A stretch of 9,007 bases of DNA from a bacterium (GTDB lineage: Bacteria > Patescibacteriota > Minisyncoccia > UBA6257 > UBA9933), in assembly GCA_021817915.1 (NCBI GenBank), contig JAKAFV010000011.1, positions 1 to 9,007 of the forward strand, given 5' to 3'. A program made the position numbers and the translations under genes. The notes under the pieces were generated by a model. It was not told where the DNA came from and ran no database searches. It worked only from the letters and a program-made list of their open reading frames with translations. Below are positions 1 through 5,545 of the stretch, in pieces (the stretch's first letter is position 1; every line of letters begins with the position of its first letter).

Positions 1-137
1 ATAATTTTTTTCGGCTCATGCTTGACTATCTCAGAACTACTGGCAATTTCTAATGAAGAGGTAGCAACGACTGGTTTAGTTTCGGTTATCTCTTGAGTTT
101 CTTGCCAAAAGTTTTCCGCCGTAATTTCCGGCGGCAC
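1..137 (-). CDS. possible partial ORF running off the left edge, overlapping the end of mutM
   Basis: In the frame +1 relative to mutM there is an open frame that runs out of the window. A possible GTG start lies at 137, inside the mutM coding region, and the predicted peptide is rich in Thr, Ser and Glu without cysteines. Another possible start is the ATG at position 19, in a different frame, which is also open to the edge. Nothing here resembles a known family, and no Shine-Dalgarno site is visible. It may be the start of the next gene or only a chance open frame. Because it has no cysteines, it does not look like a frameshifted MutM zinc finger. Confidence 0.2.
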   Translation of the reverse strand, partial: MPPEITAENFWQETQEITETKPVVATSSLEIASSSEIVKHEPKKI

Positions 138-885
138 CGGAAGTATCGCGGAAATCGCTGGTTGAAGTTCCCCGCAAAACAATCGCTTTTTTTAATATTT
201 TTTTCATCGCCAGATAAATCTTTTTTATTTCGCCTTCTTTCAATTTATCCGCCGGCTTAAACGGATGAATTTTCGCCTCAAAAAGAATTTCATCGGCGTA
301 AATATTGCCGATGCCGACGATGACTTTCTGGTCCATTAAAACTTGTTTTATTTTCCGCTTTTCAGGCTTTATTAAGTTTAAAAATTTTATAAAACTAAAA
401 TTCTTATCCATCGGCTCCGGGCCGAGCTCCAACAAATCCGGCAATTTTTCAATATCTTCTTTTTTACCGAATAAAATTTTGGCGAATTTACGTAAATCCG
501 AAAGCGCCAATTGCCAGCCATTATCAAGACAAAAAATTAAATGGATATAGCCATTTACCTTTTCTTTAAACGCGCCGCCCAATAAACTTAAAACTTGAAA
601 CTTAAAGCTTGAAACTCTTTTTATCCGCCATTTGCCATAAAGCAGGTGGCCGGTCATTTTCTGATGAATAAGAAGCAGATAGTTTTGAGACAAATATATT
701 AATATATTCTTTCCGCGACGGGAAATTTTTTCTATTTTCAATCCCTTAATCTGCTTTTCAAAATCCGCCGGTTTCGGCTTTTTAATATTTTTCGGAAAAT
801 CAAACCAAACGCCGGTAATTTTTCTGCCGGTAATTTTTTTATTTAAGCCATTTACCACTGTTTGAACTTCCGGAAGCTCGGGCAT
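76..885 (-). CDS. mutM: formamidopyrimidine-DNA glycosylase (Fpg/MutM), zinc-finger-less
   Basis: Base-excision repair glycosylase/AP lyase that removes oxidised purines such as 8-oxoguanine. Visible hallmarks: the N-terminus MPELPE, where Pro2 becomes the nucleophile and Glu3 the catalytic acid after Met removal; RRGKN with Lys59 of the DNA-binding loop; HQKMTGHL around 74-81; SDLRKFA at 129-135; and the helix-two-turn-helix segment with VGIGNIYADE at 190-199 (Asn194). The GTSTSDFRDTSG block (239-250) normally leads into a C-terminal four-Cys zinc finger. Here the protein stops at residue 269 with no such finger, and neither other frame supplies one. Residues 91-102 (SSFKFQVLSL-like) replace a variable loop and are encoded by a short DNA repeat. 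The start is fixed by the MPELPE motif and by a TATAAT box 6 nt upstream. The family call is secure; activity without the finger is unknown, although zincless Fpg/Nei homologues exist. Confidence 0.93.
   Translation of the reverse strand: MPELPEVQTVVNGLNKKITGRKITGVWFDFPKNIKKPKPADFEKQIKGLKIEKISRRGKNILIYLSQNYLLLIHQKMTGHLLYGKWRIKRVSSFKFQVLSLLGGAFKEKVNGYIHLIFCLDNGWQLALSDLRKFAKILFGKKEDIEKLPDLLELGPEPMDKNFSFIKFLNLIKPEKRKIKQVLMDQKVIVGIGNIYADEILFEAKIHPFKPADKLKEGEIKKIYLAMKKILKKAIVLRGTSTSDFRDTSGAAGNYGGKLLARNSRDNRN
580..615 (-). repeat. short A+T repeat translated inside mutM
   Basis: On the plus strand the stretch alternates ACTTAAA and CTTGAAA units (for example AAACTTGAAACTTAAAGC), giving a peptide of the SSFKFQVLSL type in MutM residues 91-102. 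This lies in a variable loop between two conserved blocks. The unit resembles, but is not identical to, the short A+T repeats in the 23S inserts. I infer a small in-frame repeat insertion. Confidence 0.45.
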
Positions 886-891
886 TTTTCA

Positions 892-897
892 ATTATA
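892..897 (-). promoter_or_regulatory. -10 box of mutM (leaderless spacing)
   Basis: TATAAT on the minus strand, followed by TGAAAA and then the ATG of mutM. With only 6 nt between box and start codon, transcription should begin at or next to the A of ATG. No good -35 hexamer is present at 16-18 nt. Confidence 0.55.
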
Positions 898-923
898 TCC
901 CGAAATTCGGCAAATATAAACAA

Positions 924-956
924 GTCAAAATTTTGACAAATGATACGTCATGACGT
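924..956. promoter_or_regulatory. two perfect palindromes upstream of mutM
   Basis: GTCAAAATTTTGAC (924-937) and ACGTCATGACGT (945-956) are both perfect inverted repeats, separated by 7 nt, in the 94-nt gap between the 75-aa gene and mutM. They lie about 30-60 nt upstream of the mutM -10 box. They could be operator sites or part of a 3'-end structure of the upstream gene; neither is followed by a T-run. Confidence 0.3.
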
Positions 957-979
957 TTTATTTGCCAAAAGATAAAATC

Positions 980-1207
980 TTAAAATTCTCCAAGATTTAT
1001 ATATGCCGGCACCGGCAAACCCTTTTTCTCGTAAAATTCCCTTATTAGCGCGTCAGATTCTTTCACTTGTTTAATTCTTTCCAATTTTGGCAGATAAATT
1101 AATATGGACCACGCGGCAAAAATTGAGAGCGCGATTATAAAAAATCCAACAACGACTGAAAAGCAAATTCTTTTAAAATTAAGGTCAAAAGAGAAAAAGT
1201 CGTCCAT
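980..1207 (-). CDS. small single-pass membrane protein of unknown function
   Basis: 75 residues; not recognised. A short polar N-terminus (MDDFFSFDLNFKR) leads into one long hydrophobic segment at about residues 14-40. A charged tail of about 35 residues follows, with a heptad-like run of Lys, Glu and Arg (41-62) and a Pro/Gly-rich end. The charge balance suggests the N-terminus inside and the tail outside, but this is weak. It resembles the small anchor-plus-coiled-tail proteins that are common in these genomes. It is supported as a gene by a TAGAAT box exactly 6 nt before the ATG, the same spacing as at mutM and recG, and by its codirectional position between recG and mutM. It is transcribed separately from recG, because a terminator lies between them. 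Confidence 0.6.
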   Translation of the reverse strand: MDDFFSFDLNFKRICFSVVVGFFIIALSIFAAWSILIYLPKLERIKQVKESDALIREFYEKKGLPVPAYINLGEF

Positions 1208-1213
1208 ATAAAT

Positions 1214-1219
1214 ATTCTA
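1214..1219 (-). promoter_or_regulatory. -10 box of the 75-aa gene (leaderless spacing)
   Basis: TAGAAT followed by ATTTAT and the ATG. The -35 region is weak (TTGTTA at a 19-nt spacing). Confidence 0.4.
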
Positions 1220-1317
1220 CCCCGTATGACAACGGCGATAACAATTTTAAACTTCGCCATTGCCCCAAGGCAAATCATTATATTTATTATAAATCAATAA
1301 TTGGATATATCAACATG

Positions 1318-1341
1318 AAAAAATTAGGCGAAGAAATCGCC
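1318..1341 (-). terminator. intrinsic terminator downstream of recG
   Basis: Read on the minus strand: a GGCGA / TCGCC stem with a 5-nt loop, then a TAATTTTTT tract, starting 16 nt after the recG stop codon. The stem is 5 bp and perfect, and the U-tract is clear. Confidence 0.65.
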
Positions 1342-1357
1342 GTTGCTCTACGGGGTT

Positions 1358-3967
1358 CTACTCCAAATGAATTTCCTTCGCAAAACCTTCAACTCTTGAA
1401 AGCAAGGCTTGATGGCTCGTTAATTCAGGGTCGTTTTTTAAAGTTTTTTCAGCCGCTTCTCTGGCTGATTTAACCAGCTCCGGGTCTTGAATTGACTTCA
1501 TCGCCAAGTCCGGCAAACCGGTTTGCGACTGGCCCAAAAATTCTCCCGGCCCCCTGATTTCCAAATCCTTTTCTGCCAGTTCAAAACCGCTTTTAGCGTC
1601 AATCAAAGACTTAAGGCGTTTTAACGTCGCCTCGCTTGAAGATTCGGAAAATAAAAAACAAAAAGATTGGTGTTCTCCCCTGCCCACCCGTCCGCGGAAT
1701 TGATATAGCTGAGCAAGCCCGAATCTTTCCGAGCCTTCTATCATCATAATTGTAGCGTTTGGAATATCCACGCCGACTTCAACCACGGAAGTGGAAACTA
1801 AAACATCTATTTCCCCATTTTTAAAATTCGCCATCATTTCGGATTTTTCTGTGGCTTTTAATTTTCCATGAAGAAGCCCGACCCGCAAATCAGGAAAAAC
1901 TTTTTTTGACAGTTTTTCGTATTCTTCTTTTGCCGCCTTTGTTTCCCATAATGATAATCTTTTAATCATGCTTGCCTCTTGCTCTTCCGGCGGTTCAATG
2001 CGCGGGCAAATCACAAATGCCTGCCTTCCTTTTTTTACTTGCCCGCGAATAAAAGCGTAAGCTTTGTCGCGGTTCGCCGGTGAAACTATTTTAGTAATTA
2101 TTTCTTTTCTGCCTTTTGGAAGTTCTTTTATAATGGACAAATCCAAATCGCCAAAAACCGTTAAAGATAAAGTCCGCGGAATAGGCGTTGCCGACATGCT
2201 CAAAAAATGCGGCAATCCAAACGCAGATTTATTCTGATCAAACTCTGATTTACTCTGATAATTTTTATCGTAAATAATACGCCTTATCTGTAAATCGCTA
2301 TTTCCGAAATTAACCAATAAACCTAATTTATAATTTGAACTTTTTAAATAACTCCATATCTGTTTTTCTTCCGTTTTACCAATAAATGGCAATGATTTTA
2401 TCTCAATAATAACTTTTTTATCAACAATAAAATCCGGCTTATAATTTCCAACTTTTATGTTTTTATAAACCACATCCAAATTCTTTTCTTGTTCAAATTC
2501 AATATTCCTTTTAATAAATTCTTCTCCTAATGCTTTTTGATAAGTTATCTCTTTAAAGCCTGGTCCCAAGCTATTATAAACCTCAAATATAGCCCCTCTT
2601 ATCTTATATGTTAAATCCGAATATAAAAATTTTTCGTTTTCATTATCATCTGAGCCTATCTGAGTCGAAATTTGAGTAAATCCGCGAGCGAGCAAAGCTC
2701 GCTGATTAACGCCAAATCTGTGCTGTTCATCTATGACTATCAACGCCAATTCTTTAAACTTGACGCTTTTTTGAATAAGGGCGTGCGTGCCGATAATTAT
2801 TTTAATTTCGCCAGAAGATATTTTTTTAATTAAATCGGGCTTTTTAATTTCGCTTACCAAATCGTCACCGTAAAAAATCCGCGCCTCGGAAGAAACAATT
2901 AACGCTACACCATGATTAAAATCTTTAAAAAACTTTTTGAAAGTCTGGAAATGCTGGCGCGCTAAAACTTCGGTCGGCGCCATAAAAGCCGCCTGGCTCC
3001 CGGCCTCCGCCACAAGCAAACTCACTATCGCGGCAACGATTGTTTTGCCCGAGCCAACATCGCCTTGGAGCAAACGGTTCATTGGATGCGGTTTTTTAAT
3101 ATCTTCCAAAATTTCCCAAAGCGAAGACTTTTGGCTTTCAGTTAAAGGAAACGGCAATTCGGAAATTATCTTTTCGACTCTTTCGGTTTTAATTTCAAAC
3201 GCCTGCGCTTTTTGTTTTGAAAGTTTTAAGCGCTGGCGCAAATTCGCCAATTGCAACAAAAATAAATCCTCAAAAGCGAACCTTCTTTTCGCGTTTTGCG
3301 CTTCAATAAGATTTTCCGGAAAATGAATTTTTGAAAGCGCTTTATTTATTTCCGGAAAGCCCGAGCTTTTTAAAATTTCTTCGGGAATCGGGTCGTTTAT
3401 TTTTTCAACGCTTTCAAGAAGCGGTTTCATTAAATATCTGAAGGCTTTAGAGGTAAGCCTTTTTGTTTCGGGATAAACCGGCACTAATCTTCCGGTATGT
3501 TTTGTATTCTGCTGACCGTCTTCCGCAATTTGCTGTTCTTTGTAATTAATAAGTTCGTGAGTCGGATGCGATAAACAAATCCCGCCCTTGGCTGTTTCAA
3601 CGACTTTGCCCGCCAAATTTACCAGCTTTCCTTTTTTTAAAATCGTAAGTAGAAATCTTTGGTTAAACCAAACCGCCTTGATGCTTCCGCTGTCATCGGC
3701 AATCAGCGCCTCGATTATGAACATTTTTTTCTTCCAAGTGTAATGAGGCTTTATTTCGGAAATCACGCCCGAGATGCTGGCGATTTGCCCGACTTTCAAA
3801 TCGGCGATTTTTGAAACGCTGGAAAAATCGTCGTAACGGAAAGGAAAATGCCAAAGCAAATCCCTTACGGTTTTGATGCCGAACTTTCCAAGGCGTTCGG
3901 CAAATTTCGGGCCAACGCCATGCACATTAATAAGAGGTTCGTTTAATAAAACTTTAGCCGGAAGCAT
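1358..3967 (-). CDS. recG: ATP-dependent DNA helicase RecG with an inserted GxxExxY domain
   Basis: Branch-migration helicase acting on stalled forks and Holliday junctions. Order: N-terminal helix-hairpin-helix-like and OB wedge region (about 10-150), Walker A GDVGSGKT (302-309), motif Ia APTEVLARQH (330-339), motif II DEQH (413-416), motif III SAT (592-594), motif IV FVICPRIE (651-658), STSVVEVGVDIPNA (725-738), motif VI QFRGRVGRG (756-764), and the C-terminal EIRGPGEFLGQSQTG (803-817) typical of RecG. At 869 residues it is about 155 longer than expected; removing residues 428-582 leaves 714, a normal size, and rejoins RFGVNQRALLA to FGLPHFLSMSATP as in ordinary RecG. The insert is described separately. 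The start is supported by TATAAT 6 nt before the ATG. The gene lies just downstream of speD but has its own promoter. Whether the interrupted helicase is active cannot be told from the sequence. Confidence 0.95.
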   Translation of the reverse strand: MLPAKVLLNEPLINVHGVGPKFAERLGKFGIKTVRDLLWHFPFRYDDFSSVSKIADLKVGQIASISGVISEIKPHYTWKKKMFIIEALIADDSGSIKAVWFNQRFLLTILKKGKLVNLAGKVVETAKGGICLSHPTHELINYKEQQIAEDGQQNTKHTGRLVPVYPETKRLTSKAFRYLMKPLLESVEKINDPIPEEILKSSGFPEINKALSKIHFPENLIEAQNAKRRFAFEDLFLLQLANLRQRLKLSKQKAQAFEIKTERVEKIISELPFPLTESQKSSLWEILEDIKKPHPMNRLLQGDVGSGKTIVAAIVSLLVAEAGSQAAFMAPTEVLARQHFQTFKKFFKDFNHGVALIVSSEARIFYGDDLVSEIKKPDLIKKISSGEIKIIIGTHALIQKSVKFKELALIVIDEQHRFGVNQRALLARGFTQISTQIGSDDNENEKFLYSDLTYKIRGAIFEVYNSLGPGFKEITYQKALGEEFIKRNIEFEQEKNLDVVYKNIKVGNYKPDFIVDKKVIIEIKSLPFIGKTEEKQIWSYLKSSNYKLGLLVNFGNSDLQIRRIIYDKNYQSKSEFDQNKSAFGLPHFLSMSATPIPRTLSLTVFGDLDLSIIKELPKGRKEIITKIVSPANRDKAYAFIRGQVKKGRQAFVICPRIEPPEEQEASMIKRLSLWETKAAKEEYEKLSKKVFPDLRVGLLHGKLKATEKSEMMANFKNGEIDVLVSTSVVEVGVDIPNATIMMIEGSERFGLAQLYQFRGRVGRGEHQSFCFLFSESSSEATLKRLKSLIDAKSGFELAEKDLEIRGPGEFLGQSQTGLPDLAMKSIQDPELVKSAREAAEKTLKNDPELTSHQALLSRVEGFAKEIHLE
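2222..2686 (-). mobile_element. in-frame intervening element in recG encoding a GxxExxY (PDDEXK-like) domain
   Basis: 155 codons (465 nt, a multiple of three) lie between helicase motifs II and III. The encoded segment has GFKEITY (470-476), which is the GxxExxY signature following an FEVYNSLGPG block, then PDF (Asp512), IEIK (Glu522, Lys524) and Gln536, as in PDDEXK-like nuclease folds, and ends KLGLLVNFG. The ends form imperfect terminal inverted repeats: on the coding strand it begins CGCGGATTTACTC, and the reverse complement of its end begins CGCAGATTTATTC (11 of 13 identical), with further similarity (ACTCAGAT / ACTCTGAT) inward for about 40 nt. There is no in-frame Met in the insert, so it has no obvious start of its own and would be made as part of RecG. 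The outer edge abuts a perfect 7-bp hairpin in host DNA (2687-2703). Family membership is by motif recognition; mobility is inference. Confidence 0.8.
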
Positions 3968-3973
3968 TTCTTA

Positions 3974-3979
3974 ATTATA
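3974..3979 (-). promoter_or_regulatory. -10 box of recG (leaderless spacing)
   Basis: TATAAT, then TAAGAA, then the recG ATG: 6 nt between box and start. It follows directly after the U-tract of the speD terminator; the -35 region is a T-rich stretch without a clear hexamer. Confidence 0.55.
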
Positions 3980-3984
3980 CCGCT

Positions 3985-4028
3985 ATAACAAAAAAACAAA
4001 AACCGCCACGATTTGTTAAGCGGCGGTT
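3985..4028 (-). terminator. intrinsic terminator of speD
   Basis: Read on the minus strand: AACCGCC (4022-4028) pairs perfectly with GGCGGTT (4001-4007), followed by a long T-rich tract. The left arm is the last coding bases of speD and the TAA stop lies in the loop, so the gene end and the terminator overlap. Confidence 0.75.
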
Positions 4029-4417
4029 TGTTTAAGAAAATTTTTTCCCCTTTCGATGAAATTCACTTCTAGTTCTTTAAGAGAAAACTTTTCTTTGAAA
4101 TATTCCAAAATTTTTTCTTTTGGCATATCGTTCCGGCAAGTATAAACATCAGCGCTCACAAATCCTTTTTCCGGAAAAGTATGGATGCTGATGTGGCTTT
4201 CGGCTATCATCACAAAGCCTGAAATTCCTCCCTGGTCTTTTTCGGTGATTGCCGGCGCGATGACAACATATGGAGGCATTAATTTATGCATATCCACTTC
4301 TCCCGGCAAATTATTCAGAATGCTATAAACCAATTCAAAATTGTTTAATTTTTCTTTGTCGCCTCCGTAGCCGTCTATGGTCAGATGGACTCCGAAATTC
4401 ATTTTTTGTTCTTCCAT
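4016..4417 (-). CDS. speD: SpeD/AdoMetDC-family pyruvoyl decarboxylase proenzyme
   Basis: 133 residues, the size of the short bacterial/archaeal S-adenosylmethionine decarboxylase proenzyme. The self-cleavage block is intact: AESHISIHTFPE (72-83), where Ser74 should become the pyruvoyl group after cleavage at Glu73-Ser74; His79 and Cys94 (VYTCRND) match the processing and catalytic residues of the family. The N-terminal FGVHLTIDGYGG segment is also typical. The standard role is to supply decarboxylated AdoMet for spermidine synthesis, but no spermidine synthase is visible here. SpeD homologues in reduced-genome bacteria have been reported to act as ornithine or arginine decarboxylases instead, so the substrate is open. 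I keep the first Met because a TATACA box lies 7 nt upstream; Met6 is the alternative. It has its own terminator before recG. Confidence 0.88.
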   Translation of the reverse strand: MEEQKMNFGVHLTIDGYGGDKEKLNNFELVYSILNNLPGEVDMHKLMPPYVVIAPAITEKDQGGISGFVMIAESHISIHTFPEKGFVSADVYTCRNDMPKEKILEYFKEKFSLKELEVNFIERGKNFLKQTAA

Positions 4418-4424
4418 TTCAAAT

Positions 4425-4430
4425 TGTATA
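4425..4430 (-). promoter_or_regulatory. -10 box of speD (leaderless spacing)
   Basis: TATACA, then ATTTGAA (7 nt), then ATG. No Shine-Dalgarno site precedes the start. No convincing -35 was seen in the A+T-rich upstream sequence. Confidence 0.45.
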
Positions 4431-4512
4431 AAATCATAAACTAATTTAAATTAAATTCCCGACTCATATTTTTTTACAACATATGGAAACGTAAATCAAG
4501 GGGGATAACTCA

Positions 4513-4562
4513 AAAAATAGAAAAGCCCCGCGTGGTGAAGTTATGCTGAACTTTCTTACACG
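4513..4562 (-). terminator. candidate terminator of the membrane-protein cassette
   Basis: Read on the minus strand, CGTG (4559-4562) pairs with CACG (4531-4534) and, inside, AAGTT (4549-4553) with AACTT (4538-4542). GGGGCTTTTC and a T-run follow. The stem is interrupted, so the call is weak. I see nothing else in the 166-nt gap 4418-4583 apart from the speD -10 box. Confidence 0.35.
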
Positions 4563-4583
4563 AGACTTAAACTCGCAAAACCG

Positions 4584-5012
4584 TTATTGCTGACGCTGGG
4601 AGAGAAACCAAATCGTCGACATCGCAAGACCAAGACCGATAAATTGGTATGAATTCAGCCTTACTCCTGTAATCAACCAATCTATCACCGGCGCAAAAAC
4701 CACCTGGAGAACGAAGACCGTAACAAGAAAAGTCCCCGTCTGGACGTTTTTGTCGGCGACCTTTTCCGTAAATAAATAGATCGCGAGACCATTAGCGATA
4801 CTGAATACGATTAGCACTGCGAACGCTTTCGCAGAAATTGTTCTGATTTCAGTAATGTCCTTAAAAGCCATAATTGCCAGGACAACCAAGGCGAAGACAA
4901 TAACTACGAACGCGACAACGCCCGGCTTAATGCCCAAAGGCTTAGCTAGGTTCGGCCACGAATCAAAAGCGGCCGCGATGAACATCGCCAGACAAAAAGT
5001 TTTCAAGTCCAT
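4584..5012 (-). CDS. four-helix membrane protein, EamA/DMT-transporter-like
   Basis: 142 residues counted from the ATG at 5012. I prefer this start to the ATG 12 nt upstream because a strong GGAGGTG Shine-Dalgarno sequence overlaps that upstream codon and sits 5 nt before the one chosen. Hydrophobic segments are at about 31-50, 62-81, 91-114 and 121-138. The last two, with a loop WLITGVRLNSYQFIGLGLAM, look like the end of one half of an EamA/DMT drug/metabolite transporter domain. That family usually has ten helices in two repeats, so this would be a half-size, possibly dimeric, protein. The substrate is unknown. It is the second gene of a two-gene unit, 27 nt after the stop of its partner. 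Its base composition is visibly richer in G+C than the flanking genes, which suggests acquisition from elsewhere. Confidence 0.75.
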   Translation of the reverse strand: MDLKTFCLAMFIAAAFDSWPNLAKPLGIKPGVVAFVVIVFALVVLAIMAFKDITEIRTISAKAFAVLIVFSIANGLAIYLFTEKVADKNVQTGTFLVTVFVLQVVFAPVIDWLITGVRLNSYQFIGLGLAMSTIWFLSQRQQ

Positions 5013-5039
5013 ACACACCTCCATTTTTGCCGAGATAGT

Positions 5040-5288
5040 TTATGAGGGAATGTCGGGCCGCGATCGTCTTTTTTTTAAATCGCGATGCATGCACCAACTT
5101 ATCCCCCAAAGGATCAATCCGATTACGGCAAAGAATACATTCCCGACGACACGAACGCTAAATGAAATACCGTCTACGACGAAAGGAATAATTCCTACCA
5201 CTACGCAGATAACGCCCACGAAAAATACCGCCAACGACAGAAAGCCCTGAGAATCTTCTGGCAACTCATTTTTTTTCGAGCACGACAT
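5040..5288 (-). CDS. small two-helix membrane protein, first gene of the SD-led cassette
   Basis: 82 residues; not recognised. A polar start (MSCSKKNELPEDSQG) is followed by two hydrophobic segments at about 16-38 and 46-66, then a strongly basic tail (HRDLKKRRSRPD) that should lie in the cytoplasm by the positive-inside rule, placing both ends inside as a hairpin. The start is certain: AAGGAGG lies 5 nt before the ATG, one of only two strong Shine-Dalgarno sites I see in the window. It is transcribed from the promoter at 5368-5396 together with the downstream four-helix protein. The pair may form one membrane complex, but that is only an inference from their order. It shares the higher G+C content of its partner. 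Confidence 0.7.
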   Translation of the reverse strand: MSCSKKNELPEDSQGFLSLAVFFVGVICVVVGIIPFVVDGISFSVRVVGNVFFAVIGLILWGISWCMHRDLKKRRSRPDIPS

Positions 5289-5361
5289 ATTAACCTCCTT
5301 TTAAAGTTCAATTCTTTCCCGCGTAATGCGGAAAAATTATCGTTTTTAGATTTTCGATAAT
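5289..5361 (-). promoter_or_regulatory. structured 5' leader of the membrane-protein cassette
   Basis: From the predicted transcription start near 5361 the RNA begins with a perfect 7-bp stem ATTATCG/CGATAAT (5355-5361 with 5336-5342, 12-nt loop). A second hairpin CCGC/GCGG (5319-5331) follows, then AAGGAGG (5294-5300). The first stem sits at the extreme 5' end, where it could stabilise the message. I do not recognise it as a known riboswitch. Confidence 0.45.
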
Positions 5362-5367
5362 GTTTTA

Positions 5368-5396
5368 CATATAGCACATTTTTGGCAAAAAGTCAA
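5368..5396 (-). promoter_or_regulatory. sigma-70-type promoter of the membrane-protein cassette
   Basis: TTGACT (5391-5396), a 17-nt spacer and TATATG (5368-5373) on the minus strand. Spacing is ideal and hexamers are near consensus. It lies just past the terminator of tRNA-Arg(TCT). Confidence 0.7.
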
Positions 5397-5401
5397 TAAA
5401 C

Positions 5402-5421
5402 AAAAACCGGCGTCTCTGCCG
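5402..5421 (-). terminator. probable terminator of tRNA-Arg(TCT)
   Basis: Read on the minus strand: CGGC (5418-5421), 6-nt loop, GCCG (5408-5411), then GGTTTTTG. The 4-bp stem is short, but the placement 12 nt after the tRNA and the T-run fit. Confidence 0.5.
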
Positions 5422-5431
5422 ATTTTATGTC

Positions 5432-5460
5432 TGTGCCCTCGAGAGGAATCGAACCTCTAT
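5432..5460. repeat. 29-nt inverted repeat shared by two tRNA-Arg genes (copy 1)
   Basis: The T arm, acceptor 3' strand, discriminator and the next two bases are identical to 6152-6180 in reverse complement (29 of 29). Confidence 0.9.
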
Positions 5461-5505
5461 CCTCGCCTTAGAAGAGCGCTGCTCTATCCGTTGAGCTACA
5501 AGGGC
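5434..5505 (-). tRNA. tRNA-Arg (anticodon TCT)
   Basis: 72 nt, full cloverleaf: acceptor GCCCTTG/CGAGGGC (one G-T pair), D arm GCTC..GAGC with an AACGGATA loop (A20, an arginine identity base), anticodon loop CTTCTAA giving TCT, T arm AGAGG TTCGATT CCTCT, discriminator A. The anticodon stem has a G27-A43 mismatch and a T-G pair at 31-39. CCA is not encoded. It reads AGA/AGG codons. A possible -10 (TATAGT, 5528-5533) overlaps the oppositely directed -10 of the neighbouring gene. Confidence 0.93.
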
Positions 5506-5507
5506 AT

Positions 5508-5535
5508 TTGAATTTCTGGGCGGTTTAACTATAAT
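5508..5535 (+). promoter_or_regulatory. promoter of the 184-aa membrane protein
   Basis: TTGAAT (5508-5513), 16-nt spacer, TATAAT (5530-5535), then 10 nt to the ATG. The implied leader is only a few nucleotides, again without a Shine-Dalgarno site. Confidence 0.55.
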
Positions 5536-5545
5536 AATCATAATT

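Noticed and set aside
305..550. Plus-strand open frame antisense to mutM
   Set aside because: Lies wholly within the secure mutM gene and shows no protein-like features; Ser/Lys-rich antisense translation.
1315..1472. Plus-strand reading frame starting ATGAAAAAATTAGGCGAAG
   Set aside because: It overlaps the recG terminator and the recG 3' end, has no promoter or ribosome site, and its later part is only the antisense of recG.
2222..2686. Intein in RecG
   Set aside because: No Cys/Ser at the N-terminal junction, no terminal His-Asn followed by Cys/Ser/Thr, and the internal motifs are GxxExxY rather than Hint or LAGLIDADG.
2937..3326. Plus-strand open frame antisense to recG
   Set aside because: Covers the Walker A and wedge region of recG; no family resemblance and no start signals.
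4855..5250. Plus-strand open frame across both cassette genes
   Set aside because: Antisense to two genes with strong SD sites and membrane-type sequence; its product is Thr/Lys/Ile-rich low complexity.
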